64,000 bases of DNA from Singulisphaera sp. GP187 (GTDB lineage Bacteria; Planctomycetota; Phycisphaerae; Phycisphaerales; SM1A02). Each line of letters begins with the position of its first letter. Position 1 is the first letter of the stretch. The translations under genes and the position numbers were made by a program. The DNA lies in the NCBI GenBank assembly GCA_945869475.1, contig CAMBOV010000012.1:1-64000 (forward strand), in the 5' to 3' direction. This document shows, piece by piece, positions 27,129 through 34,741 of this stretch. The notes under the pieces were generated by a model. The model was not told the origin of the DNA, did not search any database, and worked only from the letters and a program-made list of their open reading frames with translations.

Positions 27129-27157
27129 ATAGTATTGAGACTCAGTCTCACAATCAA
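27129..27157 (-). promoter_or_regulatory. feoA promoter, -35 TTGATT, 17-bp spacer, -10 TACTAT
   Basis: Read on the minus strand: TTGATT (27152-27157), a spacer of exactly 17 bp (27135-27151), TACTAT (27129-27134), then TGGACG and the feoA ATG (27122-27120). This is the best -35/-10 pair seen in the window. The predicted start site falls on or within 1-2 nt of the ATG, so the transcript would be leaderless. The rest of the 244-bp gap to the ferredoxin gene (27158-27366) shows nothing recognisable. Confidence 0.6.
27136..27150. promoter_or_regulatory. Fur-type box (7-1-7 palindrome)
   Basis: TGAGACTCAGTCTCA is a perfect 7-1-7 inverted repeat. It fits the general Fur heptamer pattern TGAnAnT-n-AnTnTCA known from other bacteria. 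It lies wholly inside the -35/-10 spacer of feoA, where a bound repressor would block RNA polymerase. A Fur protein in iron-replete cells is the likely ligand; the fur gene is not in the window. Confidence 0.65.
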
Positions 27158-27366
27158 CTGGCAAATCGCCATTGGTACCCATAAAACGGCAGACTCCAAG
27201 ACCAAAGTCTCCCACATCGGTGTGTCAATAAATCGTGCACCAGACCAGGACCCAGCAAGGGTGTAGTCAGCCCCGTAGGACGCGATGCATTCCAAGGGCG
27301 GGTGGCTCGATCCGCGCAAGAACATGATCTCCCACGCGTGACCGCGTTGACGCGCGCGCGGGAAAA

Positions 27367-27621
27367 CTATTCCTTCGCGCTGCGATAATCGTCGCGGTGC
27401 GCGGCGTAGTCGGCTGGGGAGTCGCTCACCGTTGGCGTCTCACCGAGCTTCCACTGCTCGTGAAGTCGCTTGAGGTAGGGAACGCACCAGTGGCATCCAG
27501 TGCCGGCGCCGAAACAGTTTGAGAGTTGGCTCGCGACGGCTGGTTTTTCAACCGCGAGATAGGTCTGCAACTTTCGCAGACTCACACGAAAGCAGAGGCA
27601 GACATGATCGTCAGGATCCAT
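27367..27621 (-). CDS. BFD-like [2Fe-2S] ferredoxin
   Basis: An 84-residue protein with the bacterioferritin-associated ferredoxin cysteine pattern C8-x-C10-x32-C43-x2-C46 (HVCLCFRVS; GAGTGCHWC). BFD-type proteins reduce or mobilise iron stored in bacterioferritin, or hold an Fe-S cluster in related reductases. No bacterioferritin gene is in the window. It lies 15 bp downstream of the secreted protein gene and 244 bp upstream of feoA, in the same direction, which fits an iron theme. An extra Cys36 is present. Confidence 0.8.
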   Translation of the reverse strand: MDPDDHVCLCFRVSLRKLQTYLAVEKPAVASQLSNCFGAGTGCHWCVPYLKRLHEQWKLGETPTVSDSPADYAAHRDDYRSAKE

Positions 27622-27636
27622 CGCTGCTCGCTGGGT

Positions 27637-29097
27637 TTACTTCGTCGAAGCGGCCGGAGCTGCGGCCGCTGGTTGACTCTGCGCATCTGAAGGAGTCGTG
27701 GCGGGAGCGCGCGTCGAACCATCAAGCAGGGTCAGCCGTTCACGCGCTGAATTGAGGATGATTTCAACCGCTGGTTTCATTTCAGGGGATGCCGTTTCGA
27801 GCCGCGCTTCATATCCCTTGATCAGCAACGTCACCGTCGCGCGGTCGTTGGATTTGGCGATCTGCGCCGTCGATTTGTCGACCATTTTTTGAGCGCTCGC
27901 GGTCAGCGGTGGCACCGCTGCGGCTTGCGCGTCTGCTGCGGCTTGCGCGTCCGCTGCGGCTTGCGCGTCCGCTGCGGCTTGCGACGCGATCGCTGCCTGC
28001 GCCTCGGCAAGAATGCGAGCGCGCTCTTTGAGTGCATCAGGTGGTGCTGGCGAAACTCTGGTTGGCGCGACGTCGGTCGCAAGCGAACGCTTTCGCACGG
28101 GAACTTCAGGTGCGCTCGTGTTCGCGCGCGCATCGGTTGACTCGGGCATCGTCAGTGGAGCAGCAGGCTCATCCGCGCTTGGCTCATCAGACGCAGGCGC
28201 CTCGTCCACTGGCGTTGGCGCGGCGTCCGGTGTCGCCATCGCCTGCGGTCGAAGTGCGATCGCGGCTTCGCTGAGTTGCGATCCATTCACGGCCCAGTTC
28301 GACACGCAATATGGACCGATGAACGTTCCGCCGCGATGCCAGAGTCCATCGTTGGCGTGTTCAGCTGAGTAGGCAACGCGTGGATCGATCACACCCACAA
28401 GTTGAAAAGTCGCTTCGCTCGGCTTTGCGCGAATCACTTCACGTGCATTTTCACCGTCAATCTCGACTCGAAAGTCATTGCCGAGTTCAGCACCACTTGG
28501 CGAAAGCGCGCGACAGAGCAGGCTCACGTTGACTGGAGAGACCTTGGATGGCTCAACGCGAAGAACTTTGACCGTCCACTCGATCGGTTGAGCGAGGACA
28601 TTGTTCTGGATCGCCGACCAGCGACGAAGGTCACTGCTGAATGCATCGAACGTGTCGAGGTCGGTCGGCAAGATTGCCGTTTTCAGACCGAACCGCTCGA
28701 CGTAGCGGCGCTGCATTTCTGCGACGAATGTCAGCGCAGTTGCATAGGGATCGGCCGATGTGACGTCGTTCTCTTCAGAGACGACGACCACCGCGATGGC
28801 CGGCGCTTCGGGAGTGATCTGCACTGGGGCTGGTGCGACCGTGACTGCAGGAGCGCTCGCAGCGGCAGCTGCCTGGTTCGCAAGTTGCGCCCGCAATTCG
28901 TCGACCTTTGCCTCGAGATCTGCGATGCGCTGCTCGGCTGAGCGCAACTTCGAATCGGACGCAGCGCTTCGAACGGCTCCGGCGGGTTGATTGACCTCGT
29001 CATCGACCTCAGGCGCCTGCGCAGAAGCGTGGGACGAGAGCACAAGGGCGCTGGCGGTCAGAACAAGTTGCAAGAACAGAGTGGCGGGAGTGCGCAT
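27637..29097 (-). CDS. Secreted Ala/Pro-rich protein with coiled coil and AADAQA repeats
   Basis: A 486-residue exported protein; start 29097 gives the signal peptide MRTPATLFLQLVLTASALV ending in ASAQA. A short coiled coil (about residues 50-80, SAEQRIADLEAKVDELRAQL) precedes a central globular part (YATALTFVAEMQRRYVERFG; VKVLRVEPSKVSPVNVSLLC; AYSAEHANDGLWHRGGTFIG). Low-complexity Ala/Pro/Glu regions follow, including about four copies of AADAQA, then a helical C-terminal part. No catalytic motif is visible and the family is not recognised. The TAGGAT box 7 nt before the ATG suggests a leaderless mRNA. It probably shares its transcript with the ferredoxin gene. Confidence 0.65.
   Translation of the reverse strand: MRTPATLFLQLVLTASALVLSSHASAQAPEVDDEVNQPAGAVRSAASDSKLRSAEQRIADLEAKVDELRAQLANQAAAAASAPAVTVAPAPVQITPEAPAIAVVVVSEENDVTSADPYATALTFVAEMQRRYVERFGLKTAILPTDLDTFDAFSSDLRRWSAIQNNVLAQPIEWTVKVLRVEPSKVSPVNVSLLCRALSPSGAELGNDFRVEIDGENAREVIRAKPSEATFQLVGVIDPRVAYSAEHANDGLWHRGGTFIGPYCVSNWAVNGSQLSEAAIALRPQAMATPDAAPTPVDEAPASDEPSADEPAAPLTMPESTDARANTSAPEVPVRKRSLATDVAPTRVSPAPPDALKERARILAEAQAAIASQAAADAQAAADAQAAADAQAAAVPPLTASAQKMVDKSTAQIAKSNDRATVTLLIKGYEARLETASPEMKPAVEIILNSARERLTLLDGSTRAPATTPSDAQSQPAAAAPAASTK
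27917..27988 (-). repeat. 18-bp in-frame tandem repeat, about four copies
   Basis: The unit gctgcggcttgcgcgtcc (plus-strand reading) repeats at 27917, 27935 and 27953, with a degenerate fourth copy at 27971. It encodes AADAQA units and keeps the reading frame, so length changes would only extend or shorten a flexible helix. Confidence 0.85.
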
Positions 29098-29110
29098 CGT
29101 CGCTATCCTA
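29098..29110 (-). promoter_or_regulatory. Possible leaderless promoter, -10 box TAGGAT
   Basis: On the minus strand TAGGAT (29105-29110) is followed by 7 nt and the ATG at 29097. The divergent gap to the operon at 29145 is 47 bp. Confidence 0.4.
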
Positions 29111-29144
29111 GCGAAGAGAGGCGCGATTCGAGTGAGATTCAACG

Positions 29145-30965
29145 ATGAATGACCTTGGTCCTATTGGAGCACTGATCGCACGAGCGCGCCGTCGATTGTT
29201 TCTCGCTGACCTCCTACAAAAAGGCGCACGCGGAGTGCTTCTCGCCGGGATCGCACTTGCCGCCATCGCGATCATCGCCACGTTGATCGCGCCATGGTTG
29301 ACCGTGGTGCAGGAGCGGGGAATGTGGTTTCCGCTTGCGGCAGGGGTCGTGCTTTGCGCGTTGGTCGTCTACACATTCGTAACGCGAGCGCGTGATCCTG
29401 GAGATATTGCAGTCGCTTCTCTCGTTGATGTTCGGATGAAGTTGCATGACCGACTTTCGACCGCGGTCGCGGTGGCCCACCGAACCGATCCATTTGCCTG
29501 TGCGGCGGTCGAGGATGCTCTCAAACTCGCTTGCGACCGCAGACTCGCCGAGGCGTTGCCGCGCGCACTTCCGATTGCGACTCCCAAGAATTGGTGGGCG
29601 GGTCCACTCTTGTGTGCGAGCGCGACTGCGATTTGGTGGCTGGTTCCAGCGCTTTCGTTCGCAGGGACTGCTCCGGCAGCCGCCCAGAGTGATCTCGATT
29701 TGCAAGCTGCGCGAGATGCGGCCAAGGTGCAGATCGAATCGCTGCAAGTGAAGATTGATGAGAATCCAGAACTCTCCAAGGCGGTTGCAGGCAGCGAGAG
29801 TGAGAAGAGACTCTCAGCAGACTTGAGTGACGAGAAACTTCACACTCCAGAAGAGGTGCGACGCGAGACGACGCGCAAGGTAAATGAACTCTCCAAGCGG
29901 CTCGATGAGTTGCTCGGTGGCGAGCAAGCGCAGCAACTCGAAGCGATGAAAGATGCGCTCAGCCGAATTGAGCCAGCCAAAAGTGGACCGCTTCAGAAAT
30001 TGGCCGAGGCATTGAAGCGCGGCGATGCGGCATCCGCCAAGCAAGAGCTTGAGAACTTGCAGAAGCAACTCAACGAAGGAAAGATGGACGAGCGCGCGCG
30101 CAAAGAACTCGCCGCGAAATTGCAAGATCTCGCGCAGCAATTGAAGGATGCCGCCGCCGCAGGCGATGCGCTCAAGAAGGCGCTCGAGAATGCTGGTCTC
30201 GACGGAGCGCTCGCCAAGAACCCGCAAGCTGCCAAGGCGGCGATCGAAGCCTCGAAGACTCTCAATGAGGCGCAGAAGCAGGCGCTCAAGCAAGCGCTCG
30301 ACGCACAGAGCAAGGCTGGAGAGAAACTCGAGAAGCTCGCGAAAGCCTGCGAGTCGATGTGTACGCAGTGCAAGAATGGCGGATCGAAGTCGGGCAAGGG
30401 TGCAAGCAAGTCGGGAGCTCCGGGCGAGTCATCGTCGGCGAATCCATCGAGTTCGGAGGGTGCGGCTGAGATGGCGGCTGACTCACTGAGCGAAATGGAG
30501 ATGCTCAATGAGATGATGAAGGATGCCGAATCCGCTCGATCGCAGTGCAAGGGAAGTTGTTCGAGCAACTCGCCTTCGAACACTGTCAGCGATTCGTCGA
30601 AAATGGGAGCGAATCGTGGGCGTGGCACTGGTGGCGAACGCACGAAAGAAGAGACCGCGACTGGAACTAAGGCGCGCAAAGAAAAAGTCGAGCTCACCAG
30701 TGGCGAAGTGATCGCCCGACAACTCGTCGATGCTCCGCCGGTGGTGGGCGAGAGCCGTGCGGTGCTACAGCAACTCTCTGGTGAAATCGGCAGGGGATAT
30801 GAAGAGGGAACAGAAGAGGATCCCGTGCCTGCAAACCTGCGCGAAGTGCACAAGCATTATTTCGGCGACCTCAAGAAGAAGATTGATGCAAAGAATGTGC
30901 AGCCTGCGGCGAGTGCTCCTGCAGCCGCGCCAGCACCTGCTCCGCCAAGCGGCGTGAAGAAATAA
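29145..30965 (+). CDS. Membrane-anchored coiled-coil protein (DUF4175-like)
   Basis: A 606-residue protein. The N terminus has two to three membrane helices (ARGVLLAGIALAAIAIIAT; MWFPLAAGVVLCALVVYTF; WWAGPLLCASATAIWWLVP) around the segment DIAVASLVDVRMKLHDRLSTA, which recalls DUF4175-type proteins. Residues about 180-400 are a charged coiled coil (EELRRETTRKVNELSKRL-like repeats of Lys, Glu, Ala and Gln). A Ser/Gly-rich linker with clustered Cys (ACESMCTQCKNGG; QCKGSCSS) follows, then a conserved end (ELTSGEVIARQLVDAPPVVG) and an Ala/Pro tail. Proteins of this build often precede VWA/MoxR genes in planctomycetes. It begins the 12.6-kb operon; the next gene starts 5 bp after its stop. Confidence 0.65.
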   Translation: MNDLGPIGALIARARRRLFLADLLQKGARGVLLAGIALAAIAIIATLIAPWLTVVQERGMWFPLAAGVVLCALVVYTFVTRARDPGDIAVASLVDVRMKLHDRLSTAVAVAHRTDPFACAAVEDALKLACDRRLAEALPRALPIATPKNWWAGPLLCASATAIWWLVPALSFAGTAPAAAQSDLDLQAARDAAKVQIESLQVKIDENPELSKAVAGSESEKRLSADLSDEKLHTPEEVRRETTRKVNELSKRLDELLGGEQAQQLEAMKDALSRIEPAKSGPLQKLAEALKRGDAASAKQELENLQKQLNEGKMDERARKELAAKLQDLAQQLKDAAAAGDALKKALENAGLDGALAKNPQAAKAAIEASKTLNEAQKQALKQALDAQSKAGEKLEKLAKACESMCTQCKNGGSKSGKGASKSGAPGESSSANPSSSEGAAEMAADSLSEMEMLNEMMKDAESARSQCKGSCSSNSPSNTVSDSSKMGANRGRGTGGERTKEETATGTKARKEKVELTSGEVIARQLVDAPPVVGESRAVLQQLSGEIGRGYEEGTEEDPVPANLREVHKHYFGDLKKKIDAKNVQPAASAPAAAPAPAPPSGVKK

Positions 30966-30970
30966 CGCTC

Positions 30971-32143
30971 ATGAGGGTGATGTCGATTCGTGCAATCGCA
31001 GCGCGGGTGTGTCATACGACAGTGGCGATTGCTGCCATCACAGGTGCGGCCTGCGACGATCGAACCGCAGAGTCGCGCAGCACGGGCGACCCCAAACCAT
31101 TTGAATCGGAGCGCGAGGTTGTGATCTACGTCAGCACGGATGAGGCGCTCGCCCGTCCAATTCTGGACGCATTTCAGCGAAGTTCTGGCATCACAGTGCG
31201 CGCGCGTTACGACGGAGAAAACGCAAAGGCGACTGGGTTCGCTGCGATGATCCGCGTCGAGCGCGATGCTCCGCGGGCCGATCTGTTCTGGTCGGGTGAG
31301 TGTTTCGTTGCCGCGCAACTCGCGACAGAACTCTTGGTTGACCCATGGCGCAGTGGCCGCGTCGATCAGTTTCCAGCGAGCCTTCGAGGGGCATCGGGTC
31401 GTTGGTATGGGCTCACGCCACGGGTGCGTGTCTTGGTGTACGACCCATCGAAAATTGCCGCCGCCGATTTACCGACGTCGATGATTGATCTTTCGAGTCC
31501 CACGTGGAAGGGTCGCGTGGCGATCGCGGATCCACGATTCGGCACAACCCGCGGACAGATTGGCGCGCTCGCCGCGCAACTCGAAGCGCGTGAAGTTGGT
31601 GGTTGGAAGAAATGGGTGAGCGCGATCGCGGCGAATCATCCACTTATTCTCGCTGGAGGAAACGGCGCCGTGGTCGATGCGGTCGCGCGCGGCGAGGCAG
31701 CGCTCGGACTCACCGACACCGATGATGTGTATGGCGCGGTCGCAGGTGGAGCCTCTCTCGCGATGGTTGCGCTGCGCCACCTTCCGCCGGGCGAAAGTGG
31801 TGGGGGAGCGATGGTGATTCCCGCGAGCGTCGCGCTCGTCGCTGAGGCTCCGCATCCGCGCGAGGCAAGTGAACTCATGTCGTTTCTGCTTGATCAGGAT
31901 GTGACCCAGTGGATGCATCAGTCACGGCAGGGAACGCTGATTGTGCCAGAGATTGCAGCGCTCGCAGTTGCCGGTTCGCCGGCCCCGGCGCCCGAAGGAT
32001 TTCCGCTGATGCCCGCGCGAATCGATCCGATGCGAATCAACACGGTGGATGATCCAGCTCAGTTCGACGCCGATGAGCTTGCAGCTGCCATCGACAAGGC
32101 CATTGCAGAGTTCATGAACACGTGTCGCGCGGAGCCTCGGTGA
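30971..32143 (+). CDS. ABC transporter substrate-binding protein, Fe(III)/FbpA-like
   Basis: A 390-residue periplasmic binding protein. The N-terminal signal (VCHTTVAIAAITGAAC) ends in a lipobox-like GAAC, so it is probably a lipoprotein. The fold follows the Fe(III)-binding FbpA/FutA pattern: VVIYVSTDEALARPILDAFQ, DLFWSGECF, LTPRVRVLVYDPSKI, WKGRVAIADPRFGTTRGQIG, GGNGAVVDAVARGEAALGLTDTDD. The conserved tyrosine ligands of FbpA cannot be placed with certainty. The permease gene overlaps it by 4 bp (GTGA). No ATP-binding subunit is nearby. Confidence 0.8.
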   Translation: MRVMSIRAIAARVCHTTVAIAAITGAACDDRTAESRSTGDPKPFESEREVVIYVSTDEALARPILDAFQRSSGITVRARYDGENAKATGFAAMIRVERDAPRADLFWSGECFVAAQLATELLVDPWRSGRVDQFPASLRGASGRWYGLTPRVRVLVYDPSKIAAADLPTSMIDLSSPTWKGRVAIADPRFGTTRGQIGALAAQLEAREVGGWKKWVSAIAANHPLILAGGNGAVVDAVARGEAALGLTDTDDVYGAVAGGASLAMVALRHLPPGESGGGAMVIPASVALVAEAPHPREASELMSFLLDQDVTQWMHQSRQGTLIVPEIAALAVAGSPAPAPEGFPLMPARIDPMRINTVDDPAQFDADELAAAIDKAIAEFMNTCRAEPR

Positions 32144-34722
32144 GCGCTGCCCAGTTGATCGCGCTGCCTGGACTGTTGTGCATCGTTGTGCTCGTGGTGT
32201 TTCCGATGGCCGTGACACTGGCGCGCGTGTTGAGCGAGAGTGCGACGACGCAGCCTGCCGAACTCTTCGACGGCTTCTCCCTGCTCGTGCGTTCGGTTCT
32301 CTGGTCGGTTGGCATCGCCATCGTCGCGACCCTCGTGGGATGGTTTCCCGGACGAGCGCTGCGCCGCGGTGGATTTGTACTTTCAACGATCGTGCTGGTC
32401 GCATCACTGATTCCGGCCTACGCGCTCTTCTTCTGTTGGTGGAGATTTCTGCGGCCCGGCAATGCGATCGCCGACTTCGCGATCGCCCACGATCTCACAC
32501 CTCTTTTTCGCGCCGGAGTGCTGGCACTCGCGCTCGTCGCATGGAGTTGGCCCATCGCTGCATGGATCTGCGCACTTCGTCGATCGTCAAGCGACGAGAT
32601 GACGAGCACGCTGCTTCAACTCGATGGAGCTGCTCGCGCGCAGCGATTCGTGGCCTGCTGGCAGAGCGACAAAGCGGCGCTCGCCGTCGCAGTCGGCGTG
32701 ATTACGCTTGTTCTTTTCGGTGAGACGAGTGCGTTCGACGCGGCGCAGGTTGCGACGACCGCATCGGAGATTCGCGCGCTCGACGCTTCGGGTGCGACAC
32801 TGCGCTCAGTCGTCGTCGCGGCACTCCCAGCGACGGCACTGGCGATTCTCGCGAGTGCAGTGGTTGGGTGGTTTCTCGTTCGATCGCTGCGTGATTCGCG
32901 TGAGCCAAGCGCGTCCGACGACGTTGGCATTTCTTTCGGACGCGTCAGGCGTTCACCGAGCGCGCGGTGGGGGAGAGCCATTGCATGTGCGCTCTTTGCA
33001 CTCGTGACCGTGCTTCCAATCGTGCTGCTCGCACTCGAGGCGCAGCACTCCGCGAGCGCCGGGTCGCTGAGAGCACTTCACCTGCGTGGCGCACTCAACA
33101 CACTCATGATGGCAGCACTCTCGGGTGCGATGTGCTCGCTCGTCGCACTCGCGGGAGCGGCGCTGATGATGTGCGGAGGCCGCCGAACGATTCCACTCGC
33201 GCTCTCCGTGGCACTCATCGCGCTCACTGCTCCCGCAACGGTGGTCGCACTCGCCACCGCGGAGTTCTGGCGCGCACTGCCGATAGGGCTGACCATCTAC
33301 GACTCACTCGTCATCGTGAGCATCGCGCAGAGTGCGCGCTACTGCGCAGTCGCCTTCGCGATCGGACTCTGGACTGGCACATCGCTCTCGAAGCCACAGC
33401 GCGAACTCTGGGTGATCCATGGTCGCACCCTGCGAGATTTCATTCGAATGGGATGGCCCATCCTGCTGCGCGCATGCATTGGGGGATGGCTCGTCACGCT
33501 GCTCTTGGCCGCGAGCGAAACGGCAATCGCCGCGCGACTTGAACCGCCTGGAATGGAATGGATCGCAACACTGCTGTTGAGTGCGATCCATTACCAAGAC
33601 GTAAGTGGCGCGAGTGGGGCGATCCCATGGATGGCGGCACTCGCATGCGTGGGAGCACTCGCTGCGGCGCTGCTCTTTCGCTCGATGAAATCACTCGCGG
33701 CAGTCGCCACATCTCGCGGCGCGTTGCTCCTGCTCTTCGTCGTCGCAGTCGCAGTTGCGCAGGGTGGGTGTGAGCAGAATGCGCACGAGCATGCTGCCTT
33801 CGATGAGTCGAAGCAGTCGACGGCGCCACTTCCGACCGATCAGGTCATCGGACGCGCAGGTCGCACCGAAGGACGGTTCGATATTCCGCGCGCCTTCGCG
33901 ATCGAACCAGCGACGGGGGCGATCTTCGTCGCTGACAAGAGTGGTCGTGTGCAACGATTCGCGAGCGATGGAACGTTTGAACGGGTGTGGAAGATGCCGA
34001 AGTTCGATAATGGCAAGCCCACTGGGATGACGTTTGGTCCAGACGGATTGCTCTACGTCGCCGACACGCACGAGCATCGAGTGCTCGTCTTCGATCGCGA
34101 TGGGACGATCATCAAGACGTTCGGCTCGTACGGGCAAGCCGATGGACAGTTCGTCTATCCAACAGACCTTGCGTTCGCCCCTGACGGTCGCATCTTCGTG
34201 AGCGAGTATGGCGGCAACGACCGCATCCAGGTCTTCGACCGCAGTGGAGTCTTTCTCTACGCCTTCGGAGAACCGGGCGACGGCGTTGGAGAATTTTCGC
34301 GCCCACAATCAATCGCATTCTCGCACGACGGCAGCGAACTCTTCGTCGCCGACTCGTGCAACCACCGCATCGCCGTCTTCACTCCCGAAGGACAGTGCAC
34401 CCGAGTGCTTTGCAGTGCTGGAGCAGCGGCCGGCGAAGTTGCCTATCCCTATGGAGTCTGCTCGCTCGCCGATGGTTCGCTGCTCATCGCCGAGTTTGGA
34501 AACTGTCGAGTGCAGTGCATCGATGGCGCCACTGGCAGTTCACTCGCACTCTTTGGTGGTGGCGGTCGGTCGGTTGGCCGCCTCAACGCTCCGTGGTCAG
34601 TCGCGGTGCATGCGGGGCGTGCCTTTGTGCTCGACTGCGCCAACGGCCGAGTGCAATCGATGCCGCTCGCGGCGCTCAGTGGGCAAGGTGAGCGGGGCAA
34701 GGTGACCTCGACCGACCGGTGA
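32140..34722 (+). CDS. Double-length ABC permease (FbpB-like) fused to an NHL beta-propeller
   Basis: An 860-residue open frame. Residues about 1-515 form a full double permease of the Fe(III)/FbpB type: two sets of about six membrane helices, each with a degenerate EAA loop (LLQLDGAARAQRFVACWQS; HGRTLRDFIRMGWPILLRAC). Residues 516-544 read MKSLAAVATSRGALLLLFV then AVAVAQGGC, a lipoprotein signal peptide with lipobox Cys544. From about 560 to 850 there are NHL repeats (FDIPRAFAIEPATGAIFVAD; TFGPDGLLYVADTHEHRVLV; LAFAPDGRIFVSEYGGNDRI). No stop codon separates the halves. The GTG start at 32140 overlaps the binding-protein stop by 4 bp; a GTG at 32122 is less likely. ATG 33685 could be an internal start. 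Confidence 0.8.
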   Translation: MSAAQLIALPGLLCIVVLVVFPMAVTLARVLSESATTQPAELFDGFSLLVRSVLWSVGIAIVATLVGWFPGRALRRGGFVLSTIVLVASLIPAYALFFCWWRFLRPGNAIADFAIAHDLTPLFRAGVLALALVAWSWPIAAWICALRRSSSDEMTSTLLQLDGAARAQRFVACWQSDKAALAVAVGVITLVLFGETSAFDAAQVATTASEIRALDASGATLRSVVVAALPATALAILASAVVGWFLVRSLRDSREPSASDDVGISFGRVRRSPSARWGRAIACALFALVTVLPIVLLALEAQHSASAGSLRALHLRGALNTLMMAALSGAMCSLVALAGAALMMCGGRRTIPLALSVALIALTAPATVVALATAEFWRALPIGLTIYDSLVIVSIAQSARYCAVAFAIGLWTGTSLSKPQRELWVIHGRTLRDFIRMGWPILLRACIGGWLVTLLLAASETAIAARLEPPGMEWIATLLLSAIHYQDVSGASGAIPWMAALACVGALAAALLFRSMKSLAAVATSRGALLLLFVVAVAVAQGGCEQNAHEHAAFDESKQSTAPLPTDQVIGRAGRTEGRFDIPRAFAIEPATGAIFVADKSGRVQRFASDGTFERVWKMPKFDNGKPTGMTFGPDGLLYVADTHEHRVLVFDRDGTIIKTFGSYGQADGQFVYPTDLAFAPDGRIFVSEYGGNDRIQVFDRSGVFLYAFGEPGDGVGEFSRPQSIAFSHDGSELFVADSCNHRIAVFTPEGQCTRVLCSAGAAAGEVAYPYGVCSLADGSLLIAEFGNCRVQCIDGATGSSLALFGGGGRSVGRLNAPWSVAVHAGRAFVLDCANGRVQSMPLAALSGQGERGKVTSTDR

Positions 34723-34741
34723 AGTAGTCTGAGGAAAGTTC

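Noticed and set aside
27092-27325. Leftward open frame of 77 codons in the gap before feoA
   Set aside because: It overlaps the feoA promoter and the Fur-type palindrome and shows no family features or ribosome site.
30971-34722. Complete iron ABC importer
   Set aside because: Binding protein and permease are present, but no ATP-binding subunit is found in the window.
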